A stretch of 64,000 nt of DNA from Hafnia alvei (GTDB lineage Bacteria; Pseudomonadota; Gammaproteobacteria; Enterobacterales; Enterobacteriaceae): NCBI RefSeq assembly GCF_034424155.1, contig NZ_CP139992.1, positions 760,012 to 824,011 on the forward strand, written 5' to 3'. Of this stretch, positions 54,833-64,000 are shown piece after piece. A program made the translations under genes and the position numbers. The notes beneath the pieces were generated by a model. It did not search any database. It was given only the letters and a program-made list of their open reading frames with translations, and was not told the origin of the DNA. Position 1 is the stretch's first letter. The number at the start of each line of letters is the position of its first letter.

Positions 54833-55549
54833 TTAATCGGTGCTTTTTTCTTTTTTGCTGCGTAGCAAATTCAGCGCTTCAACCGTCATCGAGAAGAACA
54901 TCGCAAAGTAGATGTAACCTTTGGGTACATGGATGCCGAAGCTTTCAAGAATTAGGGTAAAGCCAACCAGTATCAGGAAGGATAGCGCTAGCATTTTTAC
55001 CGATGGATGGCAGGCAACAAATTCGCCGATTGGGCGAGCGGCAAACATCATCACGCCTACTGCAATCACCACCGCAGCCATCATAATAAAGAGATGATCT
55101 GAAAGGCCGACGGCGGTAATTACCGAATCCAAGCTGAAGATAATATCCAGCAGCATGATTTGCACGATGGCACCTAAAAACGAATGGACGTTGGTGGTAA
55201 TGTCTTCGCCACCGCCCTCAATGGTTTCGTGGATCTCTTTTATCGCTTTATAAATCAGGAACAAACCACCCAACAGCAAAATGAGATCGCGCGTGGAAAC
55301 GGCATGGCCGAATGCGCTAAAGAGTGGGTGCGTTAAGCGAACAACCCACGCAATGGAAGCTAACAAGCATAAACGCATCCCCATTGCCGCCAGCAGGCCG
55401 ATGCGGCGGGCTTTGTTTTGCTGTGCTTTAGGAAGTTTGGCGACAACCAGAGATAAGAAAATAATGTTATCAATGCCAAGGACGATTTCTAGAATAGTCA
55501 GCGTGCCGAGCGCTAACCAGGCATTGGGATCCACAATCCATTCAAACAT
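54833..55549 (-). CDS. ygdQ: TerC-family inner-membrane protein YgdQ
   Basis: 238 residues, seven predicted helices. TerC signatures EIVLGIDNIIFLSLV and LLDIIFSLDSVITAVGLSDHLFIM carry the paired aspartates typical of the family; AARPIGEFVACHPSVKMLALSFLILVGF follows. TerC proteins are linked to metal (Mn) homeostasis or envelope function; the exact role of YgdQ is unknown. The position beside mutH matches E. coli. Confidence 0.9.
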   Translation of the reverse strand: MFEWIVDPNAWLALGTLTILEIVLGIDNIIFLSLVVAKLPKAQQNKARRIGLLAAMGMRLCLLASIAWVVRLTHPLFSAFGHAVSTRDLILLLGGLFLIYKAIKEIHETIEGGGEDITTNVHSFLGAIVQIMLLDIIFSLDSVITAVGLSDHLFIMMAAVVIAVGVMMFAARPIGEFVACHPSVKMLALSFLILVGFTLILESFGIHVPKGYIYFAMFFSMTVEALNLLRSKKEKSTD

Positions 55550-55649
55550 GACTCAGTACTACCTAAATAAACGATAAACGAAGATTATACGCTTTCTTGA
55601 CCGTTCAGGGATCCTATGAACGTAGTGAAATGCTTAAGCGAGTTTGGCG

Positions 55650-56336
55650 TTATAGCAGAAAGTGGCGTGCGAGCAGGGCTGCGGTGAAGTTTTTCTTGAG
55701 GTAAAAACCTCGAGGGAGCGTGAGTATGGGTTCCCCATGTTCACCCGTGGCTTCGGTCAACGCACGGCTGTTGGCCGCTTTAGGTCTGATTTGTAGCACT
55801 TCGCCGTGGCGGGCGGTAATGCGCTCTACTTTGCCCAACACGATCATATCCATCAGCTCTTCCCAATCGCGCTTAAGCTGTTCGTTTTCCTCTTCATTGG
55901 GTGTCCACAACAACGGGCTGCCCACTCGGCGCTGTTCCAGTGGAATCTGCCGTTCGCCTTCAACGGGGATCCACAGAACGCGCTGTAGTTTGTGACGAAC
56001 ATGGCTTGATTCCCACGTTACGCCGCTGTTTCCCGTTAAGGGCGCTACGCAAACGAAGGTGGTTTCTAATGGTTTTCCGCGGCTGTCGATGGGGATGGTT
56101 TTGAGCTCAACGCCTATCTCGGGAAAGTCTTGCTCAGGCTTACTACCCGCGCTGGCACCGAGATATAACTCTAACAGCATGCCAACCCAACCCTTATCTC
56201 GCTTCAAATCGCGTGGAATAGCGATATTCGCTCTAGCCGCGAGTTCACCCAATGTATAACCGGCCAGTGACTGGGCGCGATTTAACAGTTGTTGCACATT
56301 TTCAGGCGTGGTGGTGGGGAGTGGAGGTGTCGTCAT
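55650..56336 (-). CDS. mutH: MutH, mismatch repair endonuclease
   Basis: 228 residues from the ATG at 56336 ([18 protein letters not shown]); the longer frame to 56456 is rejected by comparison with E. coli MutH. Catalytic triad in [13 protein letters not shown] (Asp...Glu-Leu-Lys). [27 protein letters not shown] and [21 protein letters not shown] are conserved. Nicks the unmethylated strand at GATC when activated by MutS and MutL. Confidence 0.95.
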   Translation of the reverse strand: MTTPPLPTTTPENVQQLLNRAQSLAGYTLGELAARANIAIPRDLKRDKGWVGMLLELYLGASAGSKPEQDFPEIGVELKTIPIDSRGKPLETTFVCVAPLTGNSGVTWESSHVRHKLQRVLWIPVEGERQIPLEQRRVGSPLLWTPNEEENEQLKRDWEELMDMIVLGKVERITARHGEVLQIRPKAANSRALTEATGEHGEPILTLPRGFYLKKNFTAALLARHFLL

Positions 56337-56456
56337 CGTTGAAATTTCACTAATTTTAATAGAACTCACGATTTGGTTAAAAAATGAACTGCACGCTGTG
56401 AGTAAAATTTGATGCCGAGTTATTTGCACCGAGCAGGAAATAATACCATGATTCAT

Positions 56457-57047
56457 AAAAGAAATTATCGAAATTTTCTTTTATGCCGCAATTTCAAAAA
56501 TTTGTTGTGCAAGACTAGACACCGACAATGAACAGGATCTTACACCTATTTATCCACAGATTTTTGGGATAACCCATTTATTTACCGATCACTGGTTTGA
56601 TTTACAGGCTTGACGTAGGGGGTTTTTTGGGAAATTGCCGTCTCAGTGTGCAAGTTTGGCGAATAAGCTGTGGATAAAATCGCCATTGGACGATCTTTGA
56701 ACAAGCTAAGATCCAAACCGTGCATAGGTCACATTTTTGCTTATTGGTGATATGATTGTTTCTACCTATTTAACTGATATATAAGATTAATGTCAGGATA
56801 TGTAAAACGAGTTGTTTTGAGCTATCCAAAGGTTTACACCCTTTCCCCTGAAGTTCTACACAAATATATCCACAGAAAAAGTGAATAAAAACGGTGTTGG
56901 GGAGCAAACAATGTTTATAACTATGGATGAATCTGTGAGTTATCCCAATGTTATCCGTTTTTTACCCGATTTAATGCGGTGGTTTACCACCACAGGGGAG
57001 TGTGAAACAATCAGCCTATCTTGCGAATTTGCTATTGAGGTAGTCCA
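56457..57047. other. mutH-rppH spacer with DnaA-box-like 9-mers
   Basis: 591 bp, AT-rich. A perfect TTATCCACA is at 56550-56558, a perfect inverse TGTGGATAA at 56669-56677, and a one-mismatch ATATCCACA at 56866-56874. Further TTATCC half-like sequences occur near 56940-56957, and GATC occurs four times between 56530 and 56715. It contains the divergent promoters of mutH and rppH. AT-rich 13-mers with GATC as in oriC are not seen. Confidence 0.55.
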
Positions 57048-57584
57048 GTGATCGATGATGATGGCTACCGCCCGAACGTGGGTATCGTAATCTGTAATCG
57101 GCAGGGGCAAGTACTTTGGGCCCGTCGCTTTGGTCAGAACTCTTGGCAGTTTCCTCAAGGGGGAATTAATCCTGGAGAAACCGCCGAACAGGCGATGTAC
57201 CGCGAACTGTTTGAGGAAGTGGGGCTGGGGCGAAAGGACGTTAAAATTCTTGCATCAACCCGTAACTGGTTACGCTATAAATTACCTAAACGTTTGGTGC
57301 GTTGGGATACAAAGCCGGTTTGTATCGGCCAGAAGCAGCGTTGGTTCTTATTGCAACTGATGTGCAATGAGTCAGAAATCAACATGCAGAGAAGTAGTAC
57401 GCCTGAATTTGATGGCTGGCGCTGGGTCAGTTTTTGGTATCCAGTGCGTCAGGTTGTCTCATTTAAACGCGATGTATATCGTCGGGTGATGAAAGAATTT
57501 TCGCCCGTGGTCATGCCATTACAGGAAGTGTTGCCGCCAACGACGCGCCCATCATCTCCTGCTTATCGCCGTAAAAGAGGTTAA
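57048..57584 (+). CDS. rppH: RppH, RNA pyrophosphohydrolase
   Basis: 178 residues starting with GTG ([39 protein letters not shown]). The Nudix box is [11 protein letters not shown]...[10 protein letters not shown]. It converts 5'-triphosphate mRNA ends to monophosphate, opening transcripts to RNase E. Near-identical to the E. coli protein over its length, with a divergent Pro-rich tail before AYRRKRG. It is 12 bp upstream of ptsP and probably cotranscribed. Confidence 0.96.
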   Translation: MIDDDGYRPNVGIVICNRQGQVLWARRFGQNSWQFPQGGINPGETAEQAMYRELFEEVGLGRKDVKILASTRNWLRYKLPKRLVRWDTKPVCIGQKQRWFLLQLMCNESEINMQRSSTPEFDGWRWVSFWYPVRQVVSFKRDVYRRVMKEFSPVVMPLQEVLPPTTRPSSPAYRRKRG

Positions 57585-57596
57585 GTGGCTTTAATC

Positions 57597-59843
57597 ATGC
57601 TCACGCGTTTGCGGGAAATCGTTGAGAAGGTGGCTGCGGCCACCAGTCTGACTGATGCATTGGAAGTGCTGGTTGATGAGACGTGTCAGGCAATGGATAC
57701 GGAAGTTTGTTCGATCTATTTGGCTGATAACGATCGTCAATGTTATTACCTGATGGCGACGCGTGGTTTGAAAAAGCCACGCGGACGTGTGGTGACGCTC
57801 GCTTTTGACGAAGGCATCGTTGGGTTAGTGGGGCGTTTAGCCGAGCCAATTAACTTGGCTGACGCACCGAGCCATCCCAGCTTCAAATATGTTCCTAAGG
57901 TAAAAGAGGAGCGCTACCGCGCTTTTCTCGGCGTGCCGATGATTTATCGCCGTCAGCTGCTCGGCGTTCTGGCCGTACAGCAGCGTGAATCCCGCCAATT
58001 TAATGAAACCGAAGAGTCGTTTTTGGTAACATTGGCGACTCAGTTAGCCGGGATCCTTTCTCAGACTCAGCTCAACGGTTTGTTTGGCAAGCTGCGACAG
58101 AGCAGGATCCGTGCGATCGCAGCCTCTCCCGGAATTGCCGTGGGTGAAGGCTGGATGGATGTCAGCCAACCTTCGCTTGAACATGTCTATCAAGCTTCAA
58201 CCCTAGACAGCGTTAGTGAACGCGAGCGTTTGACGCAGGCCTTGGAAGAGGCGGCGGCAGAATTTCGTCGCTTCAGCAAACGTTTTACGGCTAACTCGCA
58301 GAAAGATAGCGCGGCCATCTTCGATCTCTATTCGCATCTGATCAATGACGCGCGGCTTAAACGCGAGCTCATGAATGAGATCGACGCAGGATCCGTCGCT
58401 GAATGGGCAGTCAAACAGGTGATTGAGCGTTTCGCCGAACAGTTTGCCAGCTTGCAAGATCCTTATATGCGCGAGCGCGCCAGTGATTTGCGTGCGCTTG
58501 GGCAACGTTTGCTTTTCCATCTCGATGATAACGCGACCGGCATTAACCAATGGCCAGAGCGTTTTATTCTGGTTGCCGATGAACTCACCGCGACGCTTTT
58601 AGCTGAGGTTCCGCAGGAGCGGATGCTTGGCGTGGTGGTACGTGACGGTGCGGCAAACTCACATGCCGCCATTCTGGTACGCGCCATGGGCGTGCCGACG
58701 GTGATGGGGGCTGATATACAGCCTGCGTTATTGCATGAGCGTCAGCTGATTGTTGATGGCTATCGCGGTGAGGTGTTGGTGGCACCGGATCCTGTGTTGG
58801 TGCATGAATATCAGCGCTTGGTGAGTGAAGAGATCGCGCTCAGCAAAATGGCGGAAGACGACGCCGAAAAACCCGCGCAGCTCAAAAGCGGTGAACGCGT
58901 GCAGGTTATGCTCAACGCCGGTTTGAGCGCGGAGCATGAGCAACGCCAAGATAGCCGTGTTGATGGGGTTGGCTTATACCGCACTGAAATACCGTTCATG
59001 TTGCAAAGCGGTTTCCCATCGGAAGAAGAGCAGGTTGCGCAATATCAAGGGATGCTGCAAATCAATCCCAATAAGCCCGTAACGCTACGCACGCTGGATA
59101 TTGGTGCGGATAAACAGCTGCCCTATATGCCGATCAGCGAAGAGAATCCAAGCCTTGGATGGCGCGGGATTAGGATCACGCTCGATCAGCCAGAGATCTT
59201 CTTGGTTCAGGTCCGTGCGATGCTGCGTGCTAACGCGGCCAGCGGCAATTTAAACATTTTGCTGCCGATGGTCACCAGTCTTAGCGAAGTGGATGAGGCA
59301 AAACGCCTGATTGAGCGAGCAGGTCGCGAAGTGGAAGAGATGATTGGCTATGCGCTGCCGAAGCCGCGTATTGGCGTCATGCTTGAAGTTCCCTCACTGA
59401 TTTTCTTGCTGCCGTTTTTGGCCGAGCGCGTAGATTTCATCTCTGTGGGCACCAACGATTTAACCCAATATTTGCTGGCGGTTGACCGTAATAATACGCG
59501 GGTAGCATCGCTCTATGACAGCCTGCATCCGGCTATGTTGCGCGTACTCAACCAAGTGGTTAATGAGTGTGATCGTCTGAATTTACCGATTAGCGTATGT
59601 GGTGAAATGGCGGGTGATCCTATGGGCGCGCTGTTATTGATCGGTATGGGCTATCGAAACCTCAGCATGAATGGTCACAGCGTTCCTCGCATAAAATATC
59701 TGCTGCGAACGATTGAGCTGGAAGATGCGCGCTTTTTAGTTCAGCGAGTGCTGGAAAATCAAATGTCGACTGAAGTTCGTCATCTCACCGCTGCTTTTAT
59801 GGAAAGGCGTGGGCTGGGTGGCTTAATTCGCGGTGGCTTGTAA
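57597..59843 (+). CDS. ptsP: PtsP, PEP-protein phosphotransferase of the nitrogen PTS
   Basis: 748 residues from the ATG at 57597 (MLTRLREIVEKV), the length of the E. coli protein; a GTG four codons upstream is possible. An N-terminal GAF domain (about 1-165) precedes an enzyme-I module. The phosphorylated histidine is in DGAANSHAAILVRAMG; the PEP-binding domain contains GIGLYRTEIPFM-like GVGLYRTEIPFML, TLDIGADKQLPY and VGTNDLTQYLLAVDR. It phosphorylates NPr. In E. coli lgt and thyA follow; here ftsB follows after 176 bp. Confidence 0.96.
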   Translation: MLTRLREIVEKVAAATSLTDALEVLVDETCQAMDTEVCSIYLADNDRQCYYLMATRGLKKPRGRVVTLAFDEGIVGLVGRLAEPINLADAPSHPSFKYVPKVKEERYRAFLGVPMIYRRQLLGVLAVQQRESRQFNETEESFLVTLATQLAGILSQTQLNGLFGKLRQSRIRAIAASPGIAVGEGWMDVSQPSLEHVYQASTLDSVSERERLTQALEEAAAEFRRFSKRFTANSQKDSAAIFDLYSHLINDARLKRELMNEIDAGSVAEWAVKQVIERFAEQFASLQDPYMRERASDLRALGQRLLFHLDDNATGINQWPERFILVADELTATLLAEVPQERMLGVVVRDGAANSHAAILVRAMGVPTVMGADIQPALLHERQLIVDGYRGEVLVAPDPVLVHEYQRLVSEEIALSKMAEDDAEKPAQLKSGERVQVMLNAGLSAEHEQRQDSRVDGVGLYRTEIPFMLQSGFPSEEEQVAQYQGMLQINPNKPVTLRTLDIGADKQLPYMPISEENPSLGWRGIRITLDQPEIFLVQVRAMLRANAASGNLNILLPMVTSLSEVDEAKRLIERAGREVEEMIGYALPKPRIGVMLEVPSLIFLLPFLAERVDFISVGTNDLTQYLLAVDRNNTRVASLYDSLHPAMLRVLNQVVNECDRLNLPISVCGEMAGDPMGALLLIGMGYRNLSMNGHSVPRIKYLLRTIELEDARFLVQRVLENQMSTEVRHLTAAFMERRGLGGLIRGGL

Positions 59844-60019
59844 TTATTTTGTTTTATTTTCCAACTATTGCTTATGAATAATCCTAAACTATTCACGGTG
59901 ATGAGTTCTTCTTATACGGATCTGATAAAGAGAAATCTGTATAACGCAGTAATTTTCCCTTGAGTGTGGAGTCTCACTAAAAGTTGTGGGATGATTGTGC
60001 GGTTTTTCAGGGGGCGTGA

Positions 60020-60364
60020 ATGGGTAAACTAACGCTATTATTATTGATACTGTTGGGCTGGCTGCAATATTCATTGTGGATCGGCAAGAATGGTATCCAT
60101 GATTATGTGCGCGTAAAAGAAGATGTTGCGAGTCAGCAGGCTAATAATGGCAAGCTGAAGTCTCGTAACGATCAACTCTTTGCAGAAATCGACGATCTAA
60201 ATGGCGGGCAAGAAGCCATTGAGGAACGCGCACGCAACGAACTTGGTATGATAAAGCCTGGCGAAACGTTTTATCGTCTGGTTCCAGAACAGGCAAAGCA
60301 TAATGGTGGAGCAACTCAGTCTTCTCCAACGCCTTCGTTCTCATCGTCTACGGCACGAAACTAG
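60020..60364 (+). CDS. ftsB: FtsB, cell-division protein
   Basis: 114 residues. A single N-terminal membrane helix ([22 protein letters not shown]) is followed by a periplasmic coiled coil (about 28-70, [32 protein letters not shown]) and the conserved [21 protein letters not shown]. It forms the FtsQLB division complex. The Ser/Thr-rich tail differs from E. coli. It begins the block ftsB-ispD-ispF-truD-surE-pcm, in E. coli order. Confidence 0.94.
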   Translation: MGKLTLLLLILLGWLQYSLWIGKNGIHDYVRVKEDVASQQANNGKLKSRNDQLFAEIDDLNGGQEAIEERARNELGMIKPGETFYRLVPEQAKHNGGATQSSPTPSFSSSTARN

Positions 60365-60481
60365 CCTCGAACATCGTTTTTCGTTCACTCATCATGTCCG
60401 TTAGTTTAGTTATGTCATTGGACCTAACGTCATATCCATGATCTTCATTACAATAATCTTGATAAGAACAAACTGATAAGT

Positions 60482-61192
60482 ATGAGTGATCCTGACGTGT
60501 CTACACTCCTCCCCATTGTTGCCGTTGTACCGGCGGCAGGCGTTGGCAGCCGAATGCGTTCGGCCTTCCCTAAGCAGTATTTGACCATTACGGGAAAAAC
60601 GATCCTTGAGCATTCGATCGCGGCGTTACTATGTCATGCCGAGGTTGAGCGGGTGATTGTTTCTATCAGCCCCGACGATGGCTATTTTAACGATCTGCCG
60701 TTAGCCAACGATCCTCGCATTCAGGTTGTCTTTGGCGGCGCCCAACGCGCAGATTCGGTTTTTGCCGGTTTGAAAGCGGCGACGGATGCCGCATGGGTAT
60801 TGGTACATGACGCTGCTCGCCCATGTTTACACCAAGAAGATCTCAGCCAGCTGTTGGCGTTGCGCCATACCTCTAAAGTCGGCGGTATTCTTGCCGCACC
60901 GGTGCGTGACACCATGAAGCGCGCAGAAGCGGGCGCTGGTTGCGCGATTGCGCACACGGTCGATCGTGAGGCGCTGTGGCATGCGCTGACCCCTCAGTTT
61001 TTCCCCCGCGAATTGCTCATGATGTGTCTGGAACGTGCGCTCAATGAAGGCGCTAACGTGACAGATGAGGCATCGGCGTTGGAATATTGTGGTTATCATC
61101 CACTGTTGGTGTCTGGCCGTTCTGATAATATCAAAGTGACAAGGCCAGAGGATTTTGCTTTGGCTGAGTTTTATTTATCCCAGCGTACTTAA
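60482..61192 (+). CDS. ispD: IspD, MEP cytidylyltransferase
   Basis: 236 residues. [30 protein letters not shown] is the nucleotidyltransferase signature; [10 protein letters not shown] and [39 protein letters not shown] follow. It makes CDP-methylerythritol in the MEP isoprenoid pathway. It lies 117 bp after ftsB and 86 bp before ispF. Confidence 0.96.
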   Translation: MSDPDVSTLLPIVAVVPAAGVGSRMRSAFPKQYLTITGKTILEHSIAALLCHAEVERVIVSISPDDGYFNDLPLANDPRIQVVFGGAQRADSVFAGLKAATDAAWVLVHDAARPCLHQEDLSQLLALRHTSKVGGILAAPVRDTMKRAEAGAGCAIAHTVDREALWHALTPQFFPRELLMMCLERALNEGANVTDEASALEYCGYHPLLVSGRSDNIKVTRPEDFALAEFYLSQRT

Positions 61193-61278
61193 TTGTTTGG
61201 TACGTGGTTTTTTTGCACTTGCGATAACTCTACGATGTTTTATTTCATTACCACACTGCCTCCAAAGGAGAATGCTTG

Positions 61279-61752
61279 ATGAGAATTGGCCACGGTTTTG
61301 ATGTTCATAAATTTGGTGGCGAAGGCCCTCTGATCATTGGCGGCGTGCGTATCCCTTACGAATTTGGTTTGCTGGCGCATTCAGACGGTGACGTTGCCTT
61401 GCATGCTGCTACTGACGCGCTGCTTGGCGCCGCTGCGCTGGGCGACATTGGTAAACTTTTCCCCGATACCGATCCTGCGTTTAAAGGTGCGGATAGCCGT
61501 GAGCTTCTGCGTGAGGCGTATCGCCGTATTCGCGCGAAAGGATACCGTTTGGGCAATCTCGATATTACGATTATTGCTCAGGCTCCAAAGATGGCGCCGC
61601 ATATCCCGCAGATGCGCGTGAATTTGGCGGAAGATTTAGAGTGCCATATGGATGACGTCAACGTTAAAGCGACGACCACAGAGAAATTGGGTTTTACCGG
61701 CCGCGGTGAAGGCATTGCCTGTGAAGCTGTTGCACTGTTGATTAAGGAGTAA
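61279..61752 (+). CDS. ispF: IspF, MECDP synthase
   Basis: 157 residues from the ATG at 61279, with AAAGGAG upstream; a TTG one codon earlier is less likely. Metal ligands in [10 protein letters not shown] and the conserved [33 protein letters not shown], then [23 protein letters not shown]. Forms the cyclic diphosphate of the MEP pathway, next to ispD. Followed 3 bp later by truD. Confidence 0.96.
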   Translation: MRIGHGFDVHKFGGEGPLIIGGVRIPYEFGLLAHSDGDVALHAATDALLGAAALGDIGKLFPDTDPAFKGADSRELLREAYRRIRAKGYRLGNLDITIIAQAPKMAPHIPQMRVNLAEDLECHMDDVNVKATTTEKLGFTGRGEGIACEAVALLIKE

Positions 61753-61755
61753 CGC

Positions 61756-62802
61756 GTGGATTTTGATGCACTTCATTATTTGCACGGGCGCCCACGTGGA
61801 ACGGGGGTTTTAAAAGCGTTCCCAGAAGACTTCTTTGTTTCGGAAGATTTGGGGTTTGAGCCCGACGGCGAAGGTGAGCATCTGCTGGTGCGCATTCGTA
61901 AGGAAGGTTGTAACACGCAGTTTGTTGCGGACAATTTGGCTCGCTTTGCCAAAATTCCACAGCGTTCAGTGAGTTATGCTGGCCTAAAAGACCGTCATGC
62001 TGTTACCGAGCAGTGGTTCTGCCTACATCTGCCGGGTAAAGAATCACCGGATTTGAGTCAGTTCATCTTGGAAGGCTGCCAAGTGGTGCGCAGTGCGCGC
62101 CATTTACGTAAGTTGCGCATTGGAACGTTGAAAGGCAATACGTTCCGCTTGGTGCTGCGCCATATTACCGATCGCGATGATGTCGAGCAGCGTTTGCAGG
62201 CCATTGCATCGGAAGGTGCTCCAAACTATTTTGGCGCGCAGCGCTTTGGCCGCGGTGGTAACAATCTGGTTCAGGCCGCAAAATGGTCGCGTAATGAAAT
62301 TCAGGTTAGAGAGCGACCTAAACGTAGCTTTTATCTGTCTGCAGCCCGTAGTGCGATGTTTAACCAGATCGCTAATAAGCGTTTGGAACAGGGCTCTCAG
62401 CGTCAGGTGATGCTGGGCGATGCCATGCAGTTAACGGGTCGTGGTAGTTGGTTTGTGGCGAATGCCGAAGAGCTAGATAGTCTACAGCAGCGAACAGACA
62501 GCGGTGAGCTACAAATTACGGCAGCGTTGCCGGGCGATAACGATTTGGGTACGCGTGATTTAGCCGCAGAGTTTGAGCAACAGGCGATTGCCGAATATGG
62601 CGATTTACTGGCGCTGGTTAAGCGTGAGCGCGTGGAATCTGCGCGTCGAGCTATGCTGGTCAAACCGCAGGAGATGAGCTGGTCTTGGTGGGACGATGCT
62701 ACGGTAGAAGTTGAGTTTGCGCTTCCAGCAGGCAGCTTTGCTACCAGTATCGTGCGTGAGTTATTTAATCAGGAAAACCCTAATGCGGATCTTGCTGAGT
62801 AA
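61756..62802 (+). CDS. truD: TruD, tRNA pseudouridine(13) synthase
   Basis: 348 residues beginning with GTG after AAGGAGTAACGC. The catalytic aspartate lies in [15 protein letters not shown] (D79). [16 protein letters not shown] and [16 protein letters not shown] are family-specific. Makes pseudouridine 13 in tRNA-Glu. Overlaps surE by 20 bp. Confidence 0.96.
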   Translation: MDFDALHYLHGRPRGTGVLKAFPEDFFVSEDLGFEPDGEGEHLLVRIRKEGCNTQFVADNLARFAKIPQRSVSYAGLKDRHAVTEQWFCLHLPGKESPDLSQFILEGCQVVRSARHLRKLRIGTLKGNTFRLVLRHITDRDDVEQRLQAIASEGAPNYFGAQRFGRGGNNLVQAAKWSRNEIQVRERPKRSFYLSAARSAMFNQIANKRLEQGSQRQVMLGDAMQLTGRGSWFVANAEELDSLQQRTDSGELQITAALPGDNDLGTRDLAAEFEQQAIAEYGDLLALVKRERVESARRAMLVKPQEMSWSWWDDATVEVEFALPAGSFATSIVRELFNQENPNADLAE

Positions 62803-63544
62803 CGATGACGGCGTGATGGCTCCGGGCCTGCAAACGTTGGCGGCAGCGCTGCGTGAGTTTGCTCAGGTGCAGGTCGTTGCCCCCAATCGTAATCGCAGCG
62901 CTTCTTCAAATTCATTAACGCTCGAGTCGCCGCTTCGTATTGATACTTTGGCGAACGGTGATATTAGCGTGATCGACGGTACGCCGACCGACTGCGTTTA
63001 TCTGGGCGTGAATGCTTTAATGCGGCCTCATCCAGAAATTGTCGTATCGGGTATCAATGCGGGGCCTAATCTGGGTGACGATGTGATTTACTCGGGAACC
63101 GTGGCCGCGGCAATGGAAGGGCGACACTTAGGTTTTCCTGCGCTGGCGGTTTCACTTGATGGTTTCCAGCATTATGATACGGCGGCTCAGGTTACATGTC
63201 GCCTGCTGAAGGCATTGGCCGCGCACCCTTTACGCACGGGGCGCATTCTCAATGTGAACGTACCTGATTTGCCTTTGTCACAGATTAAAGGCATTAAAGT
63301 GACGCGCTGTGGTAGCCGGCATCCGGCTGATAAGGTGATTCATCAGCATGATCCACGTGGCCGCGATCTGTACTGGATTGGGCCTCCGGGCGCGAAACAC
63401 GATGCAGGGCCTGATACTGATTTTGCCGCCGTCGAGCAAGGTTACGTATCTATTACGCCGTTGCAGGTGGACTTAACGGCGTATCACGCGCAGGATTTGC
63501 TTTCTTCGTGGCTTGAACAGACTAAGGTCGGTGAGGAATGGTAG
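62783..63544 (+). CDS. surE: SurE, 5'/3'-nucleotidase
   Basis: 253 residues from the ATG at 62783 ([20 protein letters not shown]), which has CAGGAAAACCC upstream and lies inside the truD end; the longer frame to 62711 is rejected. Metal-site residues are in [19 protein letters not shown] and [25 protein letters not shown]. Hydrolyses nucleoside monophosphates and short polyphosphate. Overlaps pcm by 7 bp. Confidence 0.96.
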   Translation: MRILLSNDDGVMAPGLQTLAAALREFAQVQVVAPNRNRSASSNSLTLESPLRIDTLANGDISVIDGTPTDCVYLGVNALMRPHPEIVVSGINAGPNLGDDVIYSGTVAAAMEGRHLGFPALAVSLDGFQHYDTAAQVTCRLLKALAAHPLRTGRILNVNVPDLPLSQIKGIKVTRCGSRHPADKVIHQHDPRGRDLYWIGPPGAKHDAGPDTDFAAVEQGYVSITPLQVDLTAYHAQDLLSSWLEQTKVGEEW

Positions 63545-64000
63545 ATAGACGTGTGCTGACCTTATTGCAGCAGTTGATGCAGCAAGGGATCGGTGATGAG
63601 CGGGTGCTGAAAGCCATGGCTGAAGTTCCGCGTGAAAAATTCATTGATGAGGCCATGTCTCACAAGGCCTACGACAATACGGCCTTACCGATAGGCTTAG
63701 GCCAAACTATCTCTCAACCCTATATGGTTGCGCGTATGACGGAGTTGCTCCGCGTTGGGCCAGAGTCTAAGGTGCTAGAAATTGGCACCGGTTCTGGCTA
63801 CCAAACTGCGGTACTGGCACATCTCGTACATCACGTATTCTCGGTTGAGCGGATTAAAAGCCTTCAGTGGCAGGCTAAAAGACGCCTTAAGCAGCTGGAT
63901 TTACACAATGTGTCCACCCGCCACGGTGACGGTTGGCAAGGATGGGCATCGCGCGGGCCATTTGACGCAATTATTGTTACCGCTGCGCCGCCGGAAATCC
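63538..64000 (+). CDS. pcm: Pcm, protein-L-isoaspartate O-methyltransferase (3' end outside window)
   Basis: ATG at 63538 overlapping the surE stop; 154 codons are readable without a stop before the window ends. Sequence runs [24 protein letters not shown], then [19 protein letters not shown], the SAM motif [18 protein letters not shown] and [27 protein letters not shown], matching E. coli Pcm. It methylates damaged isoaspartyl residues to start repair. The C-terminal quarter is missing only because of the window edge. Confidence 0.95.
   Translation, partial: MVDRRVLTLLQQLMQQGIGDERVLKAMAEVPREKFIDEAMSHKAYDNTALPIGLGQTISQPYMVARMTELLRVGPESKVLEIGTGSGYQTAVLAHLVHHVFSVERIKSLQWQAKRRLKQLDLHNVSTRHGDGWQGWASRGPFDAIIVTAAPPEI

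Noticed and set aside
56550-56874. Chromosomal origin of replication
   Set aside because: DnaA boxes are present, but AT-rich 13-mers, dense GATC and oriC neighbours (mnmG, mioC, gidA) are lacking.
1-64000. tRNA genes, rRNA genes, insertion sequences or prophage genes
   Set aside because: I saw no cloverleaf-like sequence, rRNA segment, transposase or phage gene; only small palindromic repeats are present.

Overview
The window reads as a chromosomal segment of a member of the Enterobacterales. The overall gene set (lysR-lysA, galR-omrA/omrB-aas-lplT-tas, mutH-rppH-ptsP, ftsB-ispD-ispF-truD-surE-pcm, full formate hydrogenlyase locus) and protein-level similarity to Escherichia coli proteins recalled from memory fit a relative such as Hafnia/Obesumbacterium. 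That genus placement is inference. All functional names come from motif and family recognition, not from a database search.

Layout. (1) 1-17.3 kb, plus strand: a cellulose supercluster. A divergent, window-truncated LuxR-type regulator is followed by a membrane diguanylate cyclase (intact GGDEF and I-site), a membrane GGDEF-EAL phosphodiesterase (degenerate GGDEF, intact EAL chemistry), a GalU-type UDP-glucose pyrophosphorylase, then bcsO-bcsQ-bcsA-bcsB-bcsC-bcsD-bcsZ. Signal synthesis, signal breakdown, substrate supply and the polymerising/exporting machine are thus co-located. bcsD and bcsO mark a type-I-like operon; bcsE, bcsF and bcsG are not in the window. (2) 17.5-20.5 kb: a small lipoprotein, a YaiA-like protein, and the divergent lysR/lysA pair. 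(3) 20.7-44.2 kb: a complete formate hydrogenlyase (hydrogenase-3) island. fhlA and hycA are on plus; everything else is on minus: hycBCDEFGHI, a selenocysteine fdhF (UGA codon 140 with SECIS hairpin), hydN, a second fdhF that has cysteine at the catalytic position, hypF and hypABCDE. Four sigma-54 (-24/-12) promoters, each with a TTCGACA-N4-TGTCGAA palindrome centred 112-124 bp upstream, tie the island into one apparent FhlA regulon. Related GC-rich palindromic repeat arrays lie just outside or near both ends of the minus-strand block. (4) 44.8-52 kb: an AscG-like LacI regulator, galR with its own operator, tandem OmrA/OmrB small RNAs, aas-lplT, and tas. (5) 52-60 kb: phoA with Pho boxes, an unrecognised five-TM protein, a TerC/YgdQ protein, mutH, a DnaA-box-rich spacer, rppH and ptsP. 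(6) 60-64 kb: ftsB, ispD, ispF, truD, surE, and the 5' part of pcm, cut by the window end.

How it fits together. In E. coli, as I recall, lysA and galR are neighbours; here the whole FHL island sits between them. The two fdhF copies share the locus with the hydrogenase and its nickel-iron maturation genes, so the island encodes regulator, electron-entry enzyme (two versions), electron carrier, membrane hydrogenase, protease and Ni/Fe-cofactor assembly. HypB carries a very long histidine-rich N-terminal region suited to nickel storage. The candidates most worth a second look are the Sec/Cys fdhF pair, the helically phased FhlA operators, the c-di-GMP/cellulose supercluster with a possible divergent c-di-GMP riboswitch-like leader, the hairpin array at 36.3-36.4 kb, and the DnaA-box cluster between mutH and rppH.
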